From Phylloscopus collybita (Eukaryota; Chordata; Aves; Passeriformes; Phylloscopidae): a stretch of 64,000 nucleotides of DNA. Below the pieces are notes generated by a model. That model was not told where the DNA came from, did not search any database, and was given only the letters and a program-made list of their open reading frames with translations. Positions 1 through 12,706 of the stretch are shown in pieces. How positions within the stretch are numbered: the stretch's first letter is position 1; each line of letters opens with the position of its first letter. Location of the stretch: assembly GCA_027886175.1 (NCBI GenBank), contig JAJNNQ010000006.1, positions 7,378,001 to 7,442,000 of the forward strand. The letters are read 5' to 3'. The translations under genes and the position numbers were made by a program.

Positions 1-886
1 CCTTTGTGGATTTTGTCACTTATCACTGGTGTTGTTAGGTTATAAACCTCTAAAGCACTTTTCAAAAAACATAAAGCCAGTATTTACTTAGGAAGCCATC
101 TCATGAACAAAATATTTTCAAATATATTATAGAAATAAGCTCATGATCTAAACCCCAAATATAAAGGTCCGTGAGTGAATGCAGGACAGCTGCAAATTTA
201 AAATTAGATCAAAATTAACAAGATAGCCATCAAAATTATCGTCCATTTTTTCAGGATCTGATTCCAGTTCAGCTTTGAAAAAATATACATCTCATACTTT
301 ATCTTTTATATATTTTCTGGGTATTTCTGAATTGGGGTCTATGCTTGAAACTCTGCTACCTAGTCAAGATATCTTATACAATTGTTTCTGTCATCCTCAC
401 ATCTTTTCCTCAAAGTAAGGTAAAGGCACACCTCTTTACACAGCTTCATGGAAAAAAAAAAATCAGCAAGGAGGATATAGAAACACACATCTATATATGT
501 TAAATCTCTGTTCCTATATGTTAATAACACAACCTGAAAGTTACTCTCCCCATTCCTATTCAAGGACAAGTTTGTGAAGACAGAAGTTGGGCAAATCAGG
601 CTACTCTATGCAGGTGAACATGGAACTGAAGGGCCTTGGGACTGTTATTCACATACTGATTACATCTTGAGTGTTGTCAGTACAAGGCTGAGATACACAT
701 CATCTTCACCTAATTAACCTTCCTTATCTAAAAACTGTCGGGAGTAAACTGTAAAATAAGATTTGTAGTGTAGTCAACACAAAGCTAAAAATTGCTGGAG
801 AAAATCCAGAATTCTGTTGCTTGGGCAAAAGTGGAATAGAAGCTATTAATACAAAGCTACAAGGGTAAAACAATTTGGGGTGGTGG

Positions 887-965
887 TTTGTTGTTGTTGT
901 TGTTGTTTTGTTTTGTTTTGTTTTGGGTTTTTTTTTGTTGTTGTTGTTTTGTTTTGATTTGATTT
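887..965. repeat. (TTG)n / (TTTTG)n simple repeat
   Basis: Direct reading shows TTG units running into TTTTG units, a T run, then TTG and TTTTG again, with a short GATTT tail. This is an impure compound microsatellite. No function is inferred. Confidence 0.95.
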
Positions 966-1490
966 AATACATATTGTTCTACTAAAAAAATCACTTCATA
1001 AATAGTAACTATGATTGTTGCAAAACACAGAGAAGGCTATACATTTCTTAAGGATTTAAATAAAGTATTTGACATTTCCAAAGCATCCTTCTATCACAAC
1101 ACCCAACAACATCAACTTTACACTGAACACTGAATCTGTCAGATCATCTTCCATCTGCTGAGCAGGAAATAAAGGGTTTCTTACTGTAAGTCAATGAATA
1201 AAATTTTGTCTTATAAATTAAAAAATAAAAACCAGGGCTATGTACTAAAAAACTTGCCCTTATAGCCTTGCAGAGAAGCAGAAATAGCATTTTACATTGT
1301 TTTTCTCAAAAAAAGTTTGATTTTTTTTATTCATTTGAGATATTTTCTTGGTAAAATATAGTTATTATAAATATATCAATATAATTGTCATCTTTAAGAG
1401 TATCAATTTCTTACATTATTCTCAAATTACCAAATCAGGCTAGTGCCTGAAAACTAGTGGGTTTTACTTTGTTAACTATCAACCCCTCCC

Positions 1491-1570
1491 AAAAAAACCC
1501 AAACCAACCAACCAAACAAACAAACAAACAAAAACCCAAACAAAAACAAAACCAAAAACAAAACAAAAAA
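1491..1570. repeat. A/C-rich (CAAA)n simple repeat
   Basis: A run of A is followed by CCAA and CAAA units and impure AAAAC units. It is low-complexity sequence with no reading frame of interest. Confidence 0.9.
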
Positions 1571-4500
1571 TCCCTCTCAAATACTACTTTTTAGCAAATA
1601 ACTGGAATTCAGTATAACTAATTTCTTGAGGATATTTTCTCCATACTTAATGGATTTTAAGGAATCAACACAGAAATAAATTTAAAAATAAATCAAGGAG
1701 TAATTAAAAATAAAATATGAGTAATTATCTTTAACCATACAAAAAAGTTTCTCTCTAACCTTTGAGTAAAAATTTAATCTAACTTCACCTTCACAGCATT
1801 ACATTCTTAGATTCACCTGAGAGAAGTGGACATTGATTCATTACCCAATTATTACATGAAGATAAATAGGACAGTGAAGCCAGATATTTTGCAAATTTAT
1901 GTATGCTTTCGTTATTAACAATGTAGTGCAATGTGATTGCCTAAGTGGAAATTTTAATCTGAAAGTAGATTCCTAATTTAGAGAATACTGGGGATTTTTT
2001 ATAGTACAGAAAAGAAGCCAGCTTCAGAAGGGGTTTAGCATGTCTGGGAATAGTATTTCAATCTACTGTTTCTGTGGTTTTGTTACTATGGATACCATTG
2101 GTTGCTTTGGTTTATTAATGCTCTGGGACATAAAATAACACTCTTCAAACATATAGTAACATTGCAGTGCACTATGGTAACAGTTAAGATGTTACAAACT
2201 CTGATAATAAAGACTTGCTTTGCTGACGCAGGACGTACATTAGGTGCTGCAAAAATAATCATTGAGAGCAATGTAACCCATGAAGCAGATCTTTAAACAA
2301 AGCCGTTTCTGGAGACAGATGGAATTTTACCTGGAAGATTTCTTGTTGAATTACTAGATGATGATCATTAGTTTTCAACTAAAACAACTGCAAAACACCC
2401 ATGTTATTCAGTTTTAATCCAGCTTTGGCATCCTCTCTCCATTAGATAACTCACTGCTTGCCAAGGTCAACTTGGCTATGTTCAGAAAATTGCAATGCAG
2501 ATATTCAATTCCATTCCTGAGGTGAACATCATATTCCGAGAAACTGGTTGCATTTTATGGCAGAATTTTATTAATGTTTCTTCTGTCTGGAAGATGGGTT
2601 TTCTGAGGGGTTTATTTCTCCACAGTAGCAGCCTGTTCTCAATCTCAATGGCTGTGTTTTCCACTCACTTCAAAAGACTATTTTCTGAAGCAGCTGCAAA
2701 AATACTGTTCTCTGCTTTGTGAGAATATATCTGTCTCCATGACTGCTCCAAGGATGGGTACATAACTGATGATAACTGACAGTACACTGGCCCCCATGGA
2801 CAGGCTTAGCCCTCTCTGGCCTCTTGCTATCCATTACCTTTGTGCATGGCCAGTTACACTTCGGGCTACCCGAAAAAGACAGGATAAGAGACTAACACAT
2901 CTCATTTGATTTTTGTTATGTATGCTCCAGAAGCAGATTGCAAGAGGATAACTTCTATTTACCAAAGACCCAGTAGAAGCCTGGGTACAATTACCCTCTG
3001 ACTCGTCTACATTGTTGATATTTTGGATGCAACTCAACTTTTCATTCCATGAAGTCCTTTGAAAGGTACTGTGCAACAGGTCTGTAGTGTACTGGATCAT
3101 GAAGAAATAATCAGGAAACAGTTTGCTGCTCTTAAAGCCTTGTTAAGGGCAATAAAAGATGCCCCTTGTACTTCACTGATTCAGTTAAGAGCCTTTCATT
3201 GGTTTATTTGCTGTTTGACCTGTATAACAAAAATAGAACAAAAAGTAATGTGTAGTCCAGTTAAATATTTTTAATGGGTTACCTGCCTGCAAATAATACA
3301 GGAAAGAAAAGCGATAAAAAATCCCTAAGAGTTATCAGCTCTGTCTTCTCCAAACATTCTTCACATAATCATATGAGCGTGCAAAGCTAAAGTTGAGTCA
3401 AAATGTTGTTGATAGGTATCAACCCCATGACTTACTTTTTAAGTTCCAAATCAGATAATAGCTTTGTATTTATGTGTCACTCCAGTACCATAGATGAAAA
3501 AATGGTTGAATTTCATATCTTTATCTAAACTTGGTTACAGTAGTGTTAAATAGATTGCTTTAAATTTATAAAACAAATTTGTATTTACATGAAAGTTTTA
3601 TTCAATGACTATGGTCTTTATTAATTTTGAACCAAACAAAAACTATCATTTTTTCTGTACAATGCAAAAAATAAAAAGAGAATGTCACTGATTTCCTAAT
3701 CATGTGTCTGTCATACCCTGAATAGAAGCTGATAACAAGCAAAGTAGTTTCAAGGGACTGTCATTCAAATGAAAATAAGATTAAGGACCTAATGCAACTG
3801 TAAAGAAAAACACTTCTTCAAAAATAAATCTGAATATATCTTTATTTAAAAGGAAAGGGTGCTAAACCCACATATTATTCATAAAATCAATGCAAAAATT
3901 TAGCCTTACCTAAAACTGTATATTTTGATAAGCTCAGCTGCCAAAAGTACTAGGGGAAAGTGATATCACATTGACATTTTACACTGAGTTTTGATTTTAT
4001 GAAATGTCTTGCAAGATAATACTGTGAACAATTTACTAGTTTCTTTTGTCACAACCTTTGTATTCCTTAAAAACTGAATATAAACTTCCATGCTGTAAAT
4101 GCATATATGGAATATAACTTTAGAGTATTAATTTATTGATTTCACTGTAGTGCCAGTAGAGACAGTTTTAACTCAGCAGCATAACATCAGATATCTGTAG
4201 ATTTATTCTTAGCATCTTGCAGAAAACCAAGACCTATCATCTTATAAAAGTTTTAGTATCTTATTTCAAAGCCCAGTATCTTTGTCTAGCTTTTTCATTC
4301 AGCTGAGTTTTCTTTGATTACTTAGGAATAATATTCATATTTTTTTCTTCTTTTTCCCCAAAATTGTATAGACTAATAAAGCACTGTGATCTTCTTTGTG
4401 ATGCTGAATTAACAGACTTGTCCTTGTTACAAGTGGATTTCTCCACAGGAAGGAGCCCAGGAAGAAAGTCCCTTCTCCCCCTGCCCTGGCAATAAGTGAG

Positions 4501-4963
4501 CTGGTATAGAACAATGCCTTAGTCATTCCCCCTCCCAGCTACTGTAAAAAAATTAACTCTGCCTTGGCTGAATCCAGGACAAAGAGCTATTTATTTATTT
4601 TTTTATTCTTCTGCCTGTAAGAAACCTTGACCAGTGGTATATAAAGCATGAAACACACAGGCATTGAATCACAAATAAGTTAAATATCAATTACAATCAC
4701 CTTGCTTCACATGGCCACACTGCAACAGCTCTGTAAGTCACCAGTAAATACAGTACTCTGATAGCTGAAAATAGCTATTATACTTACAAATAAATGAAGA
4801 AATTTGTCTTTAAACTTTCATCACTTAGTAATAATAGTGCCATTATGTGACTCTATTTTCTACCTCACCAACCTGGATTCTGTTATCTGCATGGTGAGCA
4901 GCATTTATTTTGCTAATATCTGAAAGGAGGAAAAATAGTTTCATAAGCTAATTGAGATGTAAT

Positions 4964-4966
<3 letters not shown>

Positions 4967-4996
<30 letters not shown>
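4967..4996. repeat. Poly-A run of 30
   Basis: An uninterrupted run of about 30 A residues. The bases before it do not look like the 3' end of a processed transcript that I recognise, so I list it only as a homopolymer. Confidence 0.95.
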
Positions 4997-5000
<4 letters not shown>

Positions 5001-6795
5001 TATTTTATTATTTATGCATCACTAGAATGTTGCTTTCATAATTTCATAATTTCAACTAATTCTGGAAATCTCTTCTAGGGCATAAACCATTTTATACCTT
5101 AATCTTAGAAGTAAATAGAAATTGATACATATCAAACAACTTAGCTCTCTAAGTCATTACCAGTTTTTAGTTGTATAAACATAGCATAAATGTCAGTTTG
5201 TTTCTGGCCTTTGTTTTATAGGAAACGAGCTAGTGCCCTTCAAACTGAAACATGGCATTTTATTCTAAGCTGTTGTTTATTCAGTGGCTGCTCCCAATAG
5301 ATAGTACAGAAGAGGTTGTTTCATGCTGGGTTCCCTGTACCTGCATAGTATTTTAATACTATTTCTGCAGGCTTAAAGTGTACAGCATTAAAGTGTGCAA
5401 CATAGGGAATACAAAGCAAATCCTCAGTTTGATGATATACACACCTTTCTGATGAGCCAGCTACAGCAAGTATGTTGGTTTTGAGTTCCTCAAGTGGTTT
5501 CACTTCTCTAAATTAGCACTACTGACATTTCATGGTACCATATTTTTTATGGGTTTGTCCATACAGAATGATCCATAATCCTTTGCACTTAATGCATTTT
5601 AGAGTCCCCTCCAAAAAATTAGTTGTAAAAACAAACATCTTTCATAAATTCACATCAAATATTTACTTTTTAAATAAATTTCTTGAAGGACACAAAAAGA
5701 CTAAAATATATATTAAGAATTCACAGCCTATTTTCAAAATGAAGGGGACAGCAGCAATAAACTGGTTATATAAGGAATATTAATTTCCAGAGCAACAGAT
5801 ATTGCTAATTAAAAATTCACAGTTTTTCCCTTATGCTTCATTTTCCCTGAAGTATTGTCTAAAATATCTCTTACCCAACATCAACAATGACCCTTCACAC
5901 TCTGCTGGGATTAATTTCATTTCTTGAGTGGTTTGGAGACAGTTATGTAATCTAATGCCCAGCAGTGACCAGTGGAAGTAATTAGGCATTTCTGGATTCA
6001 GGTTTGTTTACATGCCTTTGTCCCTTCATATCTGGAGATTCACCACCCACCTACCTGGGAAGTCTCGTTGCTCATTGTTGGTGAATGCTTAGTCAGCTAA
6101 TGCTTGGTGATGTTGAATGTAGTCACAGCTATCGCATGAATAAGCCCTATGTATCCAACACCCCCCAAGTTCTACTTTTGTGTAGATCACCATGGGAACA
6201 GATCAGTGTTCTGTTCAGTGTCTGGTCTGATGGCAACTTGCATGACCTAGGATTTGCTTGCTCTAGGCACCAAGAGCTGGGGCTGGAGAAGGATGGGATT
6301 GTTAACACTTCATCACCTCACAGGGTGCAGCATTTGTCCCTGTGTCTCCTGGTGTAGGCACGTATATGGATTTGTATATCTTTGTCCATTTCAAAGAAAA
6401 TAGGGCAAGGATGAGTCTCCCAAGGTGGTGACTTCAAACTTCACTGCATTTTTACCTGATGCTAAGTGCTGAAAAGGCTCAAGGAAAAGTAATTCTGAGG
6501 CAAGATGACAGTCAAATGACTACTGCAAGCTTTTGTGTCAGGTTAGTGGTTTTTAATTACAATGAAATGTATTTGTAAAGTTTCAAACTTTTCCACTTCT
6601 CCTGGTCACTAAAGAGGAGTCAGCATGTAAAGATACTTTTTTACCTGTGAAATTAAGAGACATACCAGGATAATGCTGCTAGAGAAGCAGAGAGGAAGAA
6701 GAGGTACTACCACATTAAACAGATGCAGTTTAAATGATATATAGCACCAGGTGCGCAATGTCAGTAAGTTGTGTCTTCTCTCCCTCCCCCTCTGC

Positions 6796-6849
<54 letters not shown>
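6796..6849. repeat. Poly-T run of about 54 with one C
   Basis: T runs to the end of the tract with a single C near its start, preceded by a pyrimidine-rich lead. Read on the minus strand it gives a false lysine-rich open frame. Confidence 0.95.
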
Positions 6850-6850
<1 letters not shown>

Positions 6851-7213
6851 GTAGATTGAGTTTCTGAGACATCTCAGATAAAATTAGGAAAATCTGGAGG
6901 GCTGTTGACTTATCAGCAGAACACAGCTTAACATGTAAATGTGATTCATGCAAATTTCCAAAGGTAACAGACAGACACATTTATAATCTCAGTGAAAAGG
7001 AGTCTCAGTAGGTGAGGTGAGAAATCTATGAAACTTGGTTCTATTTACTGACTTGAAACAGATATTTAAGTATACAAAAAAACAACAACAACTGGGCTTT
7101 TGTTTAAACAAAAAAAAATAGATACTTAGGGTATTTCTCTTTTATTCAGAAGATTGCTAATCTTAACTATGGTAGATGAGAAATTAAGCAGTCTTAAAAT
7201 ATGGATAGCGATT

Positions 7214-7286
7214 CCCTTATTACTATTATTATTATTATTATAGTATTATTATTATCGTTATTATTATTATTATCATATTATTACTG
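7214..7286. repeat. (ATT)n trinucleotide repeat, impure
   Basis: ATT/TTA units with a few interruptions (TAG, TCG, TCA). Confidence 0.9.
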
Positions 7287-7885
7287 CCTTGCTTCTATGA
7301 TTTCAGTTTGCTTAAAGTAGGGAAAATTGAGGAAAAATGTTTCCAGGATTCCTTTAATAATCCAAATTTATCACACGACACCTTTTGTTTCGACTGTCCA
7401 TCCTGAGATGTGGGCTTGACACCTCTGAGTACTTGTTCAAGTCAAAACAAAATATAGATTCAGAGTCATTCTCAAAATAAAGCTCATGTTTCAAGTTTAG
7501 ATACCATAGCTTAAAAATTAATGCTGTATATGTGACAAAAAAAGTCTTTAGATATTGCATAGCTGTTTAAAAAGAAGTACTGCCATAAGGCTGATAGAAT
7601 TGACTGTACTTGTGATATTTTCTTGAGTTTTCTAAATGAATCCATTTCAGCCATGACCTGAGTTAGCACTGCATGATGATGATCAAGAGACATAAACAAT
7701 ACCTGTGATCATACAATAAGTTATAGGCCACATGTCCAGTCTACAATCCATTTTCTTGCAAGATACAATTAATTCAAAATATTTATGTCTTTCTCTTGAA
7801 AAGGCAGCAACACAGCTGTTTCCTTAAAGCCAAATATTAAGAGAGCAAACACAGAATGATCAAAGGAGAAAAATCATCTCTGTGT

Positions 7886-7902
7886 GTATATATATATATA
7901 AT
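7886..7902. repeat. Short (TA)n tract
   Basis: A TGTG lead is followed by about eight TA dinucleotides. Confidence 0.8.
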
Positions 7903-8314
7903 TTAACATTTCTTGGGTGATGTCCTTATTCCAGCTGTCAATGTTAGGCAAATTCCCTCACAAGTGATAACGTTCTCCTCTTTAAGCATCTGACTTCTCT
8001 TCAAAAGACTGTCAAGCATTGTTACAGCTTCAATCTTACCACCTATTAAGAACTATATCCTGGCCAAAGCCTTTCATCTTCAGTTGAGGACCACACTAAG
8101 GTTTTAAACTAGAGTGTTCTGTGTTGACCTTACAGATCTTGCAGCGTCAGCCTTGCAAATATTCAACTCCCTGTTGCTCTATACATTTTTCCAGAAACTA
8201 ATTGCCAATTTAGACAGTATAAGCATAGAGTAAACAACACAGCAATGTAGTCACGGCACATAAATCATTCCAAGTGATTGCACAGCTGTCGCTGGTGTTA
8301 CTTTTTGTTTCTAG

Positions 8315-8436
8315 GAAGAATGCACTTTGGTAACATATTTAGCAAAACTTTTTCATGCTTTGCAGTGAAGGAGGAAACATTTATTTATGCAAGTATGGAA
8401 AACCTGGTGAATTATGAGTCCGACTCTTATAAATTG
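8315..8436 (+). other. Possible exon (hypothesis only)
   Basis: A T-rich tract ending in TTTCTAG lies just before this segment, and a strong donor-like GTAAGT follows it. A second possible acceptor (TGCTTTGCAG) lies inside, which would start the exon at 8,366. One frame stays open across the segment and reads EETFIYASMENLVNYESDSY near its end; this frame ends on a codon boundary at the donor. I do not recognise the peptide. Donor-like and acceptor-like motifs arise by chance in long AT-rich DNA, so this may be a pseudo-exon. Confidence 0.2.
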
Positions 8437-8801
8437 GTAAGTAATTTTAGTGTATTCAGACCTATGCAGAAGAATTTTTCTTAATATTACTTATTATAAC
8501 AAGACTGGATTCCCCTAAAATCTTTTTGAATTTTGTTATATTTGACTGTTTTAAAAGTGCTTTGAAAAGGGTTTCTCTGAAAGATTTCAAATTTCTATCA
8601 TATTCTAATTTCTTACTGTGGACTGAATATTTTCTGAGACAAGCCAGAACTCAATTGCTCTCAGCTCAACCTTCTAGTCAAAAAGCCTGGACTCTCTAGG
8701 TATAACTTAGGAAAAACAAGCAACCCAAACCAAGACAATGAAAAATGGAACCATGAATGACACCTCTTACTTTCCCTTCTATGTTGGAAATTATGCCTCT
8801 A

Positions 8802-8837
8802 TTTGTGTGTGTGTATGTTTGTTTGTTTGTGTGTGTG
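8802..8837. repeat. (TG)n/(TTTG)n simple repeat
   Basis: TG dinucleotides pass into TTTG units and back to TG. Confidence 0.85.
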
Positions 8838-8922
8838 ACAGAGAGTATTTCGGTTTAGGAAAACAATAAATTCCTCATATGGAAAACAGCAGGTCGTTAA
8901 AATGGCACACAATGAAGTGTTG

Positions 8923-8957
8923 ATGCTATTGGTTTTTTCATTAAAACCTAATAGCAT
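8923..8957. repeat. 35-nt inverted repeat (hairpin)
   Basis: The left arm ATGCTATTGGTTTT (8,923-8,936) pairs with the right arm AAAACCTAATAGCAT (8,943-8,957) over 14 base pairs with one bulged base. The loop is TTCATT. It lies in repeat-free sequence. Confidence 0.85.
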
Positions 8958-10334
8958 ACGAGGTCATAAATTCAAGGTTAAGAGTGATACAGAATTGACC
9001 TTTAATAAAACTGCAGCAGTGCAAATAATAAAAAAGTGAATAGCATAAATAATACTAGAACCGTTCTTTTGGAACTGAATAATTTACCCTTCTCTTCTTA
9101 TGAACAACACTAGACATGGGTATTTAGGAAATGAAAAGCCAAAATCTATGAAAAAGGTAATGATCTCTGAAAATTTTCTCTAATGACTAATTTGTGGCTC
9201 AGTGGATTTCAAGAGATTATTGGTTTTTGAAATGGATTCTATCAACTAAAGAGATAATGGAAATCATTAGGCTGAATAGAGTAAAGCAGTAGAGCTCCAT
9301 GTTATGTGGAGTTCTATTACATGAGTCTTTATTTCCGACACAATTTGGAAGTATTTTTTTTTTAACTGAACTACTGTTTCAACTTATATTATGGGACAAA
9401 TTCTGATAACGCAGCATTCGGTGACCAAATTTTCATTAACCTGAGCTGAATAGAGATTTGACTCTGATTTTTATCAGATGACATTCTGTGATCAGTGAGA
9501 ATTTAAGATGCTCAATATTGTTCAGAATATGGCTCTGAATCAAGTTCCAGGTTTTTCACAGTCGAGCAGAATAAAAGGATTTTAATCTTCATTATCAGCT
9601 CATGGACAATATATTACAGGACTGGTGCTGAAGTTAAAATTCCACCCGTAATTTATCCTTGTGACATTTATTGGTCGTACTCACGATCAGACTTATTAAA
9701 CCAGATGCTGTACAAATTACCGAAAGACAGATCTGATGCTTTGAAAAGCTTAATAATTCAAAGTAGAGTATCCTCCTGGAGACAATACAAAGTGCCAAAA
9801 ATATCCTGATACAATATTATAAATGCATCTGTATTATTCTTAGTTTTTAGTTTTTTACAATACCTTGCATATTATTTTTCTTTTTAGTACCATAATTTTA
9901 TTTTCCAACCTTAGAAGTAAATTGCTTTTAAAAATGAATCTCTGCTATAAATGCCACTAGGGTACATTCCTATAGCTGTGTTAAATACATTATTGTTTGG
10001 AGTTATTTCTTGTTGATATTTTGTTTGCTTTAAATGTGTTTTCATTTCTTTTTATGCTCACTTGATATATAAAGCAAGGGATAGCTAACCAGACATTTGT
10101 TATTTGCTTACAAGGTTGTTATTGAAATAAGTTTAGGAAAAGTATTTTACATATAAGATGTAAAAAGTAAGTTAAGTAAGGATATGAAGATTTTGAATTC
10201 TCAATGTTTTTAAAATCTTTGGGTTTTGCCTTTTTTTGGGGGGCGGGGCACGGGTCAGGGGAACAGGGACACATTTAGCCTCTTTATAAAGCGGCATATT
10301 CAAGTAAAGGAAATGCTAATCAAAATAAGCTTAG

Positions 10335-11379
10335 GTAGTCAGTTAACTCCAGCTAAATGCCAAGCATCCACCAAAGCCTCTCCATCACTCCCTTTGACAG
10401 CTGAACAGGAGAGACAACACATAAAGAAGGGTCCATGGGTTGAGATAAGGACCAGGAGAAATCACTCACCAAATACCATCATGGGCAAAACAGGCTAGAA
10501 TTGATTGAATTAATTGAACTTTCTACTAGCAGAATCAGAGCAGGATAATGAGAAGTAAAATAAAACCTCAAAAACTTTCCCTCATTTGTCTGTCCTTCCT
10601 AGCCCTACCTCCTACCCCAGCAGTACGGGAGACAGGGATTGGGGGTTATGGTCAGATTATCAGCTGTTCTTTCTCTCATTGCTCAACAAGAAGAGTTCTT
10701 CCCTTCTCCAAAGTGGGGTCCCCCCTGCAGGAGATACTTTTCTATTAACTTCTCCAGAGTGATTCCATTTCATGAGCAGCAGCTCTCTGCAAACTGCTCC
10801 AATGGAGCCCATCCCATGCGCAATGGCCCTCCCCAGACTGCTGCAGCATGGGGCCCTCTTCCATGGCGTGCAGTCCTTCAAGGACAGGCTCTCCAGCATG
10901 GGCTCCTGTCTCCAGGGGCCTCCTGCAAACTCACAGGCTACTCTCAGGCATCCACCTGCTCTGATGTGGGTCTTCTCCATGGGCTAAAAGTGTATCTCTT
11001 TATCTCCATGGATCTCGATGGGCTGCAGTGGCACAGCCAGTTCATCATGATCTGCACCACAGGCTGCAGTGGAATCTCACCTTCAGTGCCTGAAGTAACT
11101 CCTTCCCCTCCTTCTGCACTGACCTTGGTGTATTTTCTCTTTGCTCTTCTCTGGCAGCAATTACATCTGCAAGATGACTTTCTTTGCTTTTTCTTAGATA
11201 TGGTACCACAGAGGCATTACCACCACTCCTAATTTCCCAGCCTTGGCTTGTGGCACATTCATCTTTGGAGCCACCATGGACTGGCTCTGCTGAACATGGA
11301 GAAAGCTTCTGGCAGCATGTAACAGAAACCACTCCTGTATCCTTCCAGTACCAAAGCTTGGCCATGCAAACCCAGTAAG
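10335..11379 (-). mobile_element. Solo LTR of an avian endogenous retrovirus, family 'B'
   Basis: This is a GC-richer block of about 1,045 bases. Read on the minus strand it begins near 11,379 with a 'CTGGGTTTGCATGGCCAAG' end and finishes near 10,335 with 'GGAGTTAACTGAC'. Both resemble the ends of an LTR family I recall from bird genomes, with a TG-type start and a GGTCAACCC-like finish. The inside carries the family's characteristic run of 'GCTGCAG', 'GACCTTGGTGT' and 'CATGGGCT' phrases. No gag, pol or env sequence adjoins it, so it is best read as a solo LTR left by recombination. A 6-base TAAGCT occurs near both ends (10,326-10,331 and 11,376-11,381) and may be a target-site duplication. 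Family assignment is from memory. Open frames inside (up to 197 codons) are not genes. Confidence 0.72.
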
Positions 11380-11755
11380 CTGGAGAAACCCAAGAGCAGG
11401 CTCATTTCCACAGTTACGTGTGTAAAATCTAAAAGCAATGCTAACTTTCTACTGACGTTGAGGAAGACCTGCTGATGTCTAAGTGGAAGTGCTCATAATT
11501 TGCAGTGTCCTTGAACAGGGGAAGACACTACTCAGGGAACTCCTTTTTCTCTGATCTTAATTTGCCTGTTTGTGTTGAGGCTATAGCTGTGTGTTTATAT
11601 CTTCTTGTTGCCAGGTTATTTTTTCCCAAATATGAGATAAGATACACATCTGCAGAAATATGTTCTTTTTTCATTTTTCGTCTTTTTTAAGCCCTAAGAA
11701 CAGTCATATCCAACTCTCAAGGTTACATTTCTTTAGTGATCAGTGACTGACTATG
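11380..11755. other. Unique spacer between LTR and CR1
   Basis: No gene or recognised repeat is seen between the LTR and the following CR1 copy. Confidence 0.6.
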
Positions 11756-11759
11756 TACT

Positions 11760-12290
11760 CATGGAATCATAGAATATCTCAAGGTGGAAGGGCCTCATAA
11801 AGATCATCAAGTCCAAATCCCTGCTTCTCACAGGGCTACCTAGAACTAGCCATAAAACTAAGAGGATCATTCAAACACTCCTTGAACTCCGATGGGCTTG
11901 GTGCGATGACCATATCCTGGGGACGCATTTCCAGTGACCAATCGATCTTTCGGTGAAGGATCTTATCCTAATGTCTAATCTGAACTTTGCCTGACACAGC
12001 TTCATTTCATGTCCTCATGTGTTGTTGCTGTTCAGCAGGGAGGACATGCCCCTCCACGTCCCACCCTGAGGAAATTGTAGATAACAGTAAAATCTCCCCT
12101 CAGACCTCTCTTCTATAAGTTGAACAAACAGGGTGACTTAAATTGCTCCTCGTAAGTCTTGCCCTTGAGGCCTTTCACTATCTTGGTCACGCCCCTCTGG
12201 ACACATTCTAAGAGTTTGATGTCCTTCTTATACTACCCAAAACTGCACTCAGATCTCAAGGTGACCATACCCGCATGAATGCTTGTTATC
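11760..12290 (-). mobile_element. CR1 LINE, 3' fragment (antisense to the plus strand)
   Basis: The plus strand starts with 'GGAATCATAGAATATCTCAA' and 'GGTGGAAGGGCC', the reverse of a CR1 3' end. Higher coordinates run back into the 3' part of ORF2: 'CTTGAGGCCTTTCACTATCT' and 'CCCTCTGGACACATTCTAA' match the region coding for the end of the reverse transcriptase and beyond. CR1 elements are non-LTR retrotransposons of birds and reptiles that are usually truncated at the 5' end. They end in octamer repeats, not a poly-A tail. This copy is truncated at about 12,290, diverged and cannot encode a protein. Confidence 0.9.
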
Positions 12291-12551
12291 ATCCTGTGCT
12301 TGTGCATTCAAGAGCTCTGATAAAATAAACCATATCCAATATATTTTCAACTTTACTGGTCTTTGGAAGAGATTCTTCAAGACAGCTATCATGTGAGATT
12401 TTATCTTAGAGAGACTTAAATGAAATAGAACTATCCAGTGCCTATTTGGAAATTGAATAGACCCTAGAAAAAAACTAAAAATAGATCTTGCTGGACTCAG
12501 AATTATGCCAAGCCTTTCTTGTACTTGCAATTATTAAGTCATTCTTTTTAT

Positions 12552-12598
12552 GTACACACACATGCACACAAATGCACACACATACACAAATATATACG
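12552..12598. repeat. (CA)n-type simple repeat, impure
   Basis: ACACAC units are interrupted by TGCACA and TACACA variants. Confidence 0.85.
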
Positions 12599-12706
12599 CT
12601 CAAAATCATTCCAAACAGGAGTTTTGGCCTTCAGGAGCAATGGAACTATGGTAGAATGTTACAATTTCTTATGATTCCCATCTACATCTAAACAGAACAG
12701 TGTTAA

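Larger units (their letters stand above)
1..8270. other. AT-rich unique sequence, no gene recognised
   Basis: No gene is seen here. Open frames are short, often overlap on both strands and lack any recognisable domain. The segment holds simple repeats listed separately (TTG/TTTTG, CAAA, an A run, a T run and an ATT array). A less AT-rich patch at about 5,990-6,360 carries a 90-codon open frame with no recognisable motif; it could be an old interspersed repeat. The stretch at about 2,830-3,210 is repeat-free and mixed in composition, and I cannot classify it. Confidence 0.6.
8440..10330. other. Repeat-poor unique sequence, possible conserved non-coding DNA
   Basis: No gene is seen. Apart from a short TG/TTTG tract, the sequence is free of recognisable repeats. 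The stretch at about 9,400-9,790 has normal complexity, several CpG dinucleotides and dense AT-core motifs (TAATTTAT, TTATTAAA, CTTAATAATT), a composition typical of vertebrate enhancers. That resemblance is only an impression until aligned. A clean hairpin sits at 8,923-8,957. Confidence 0.4.

Noticed and set aside
4967..4996. Poly-A run as the tail of a processed pseudogene
   Set aside because: No gene-like sequence, poly-A signal at the right distance or target duplication could be recognised beside it.
6609..6980. 123-codon minus-strand open frame
   Set aside because: Its core is a lysine run from the T homopolymer, and the rest has no recognisable features.
10639..11232. 197-codon plus-strand open frame
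   Set aside because: It lies wholly inside the antisense strand of LTR B and has no recognisable domain.
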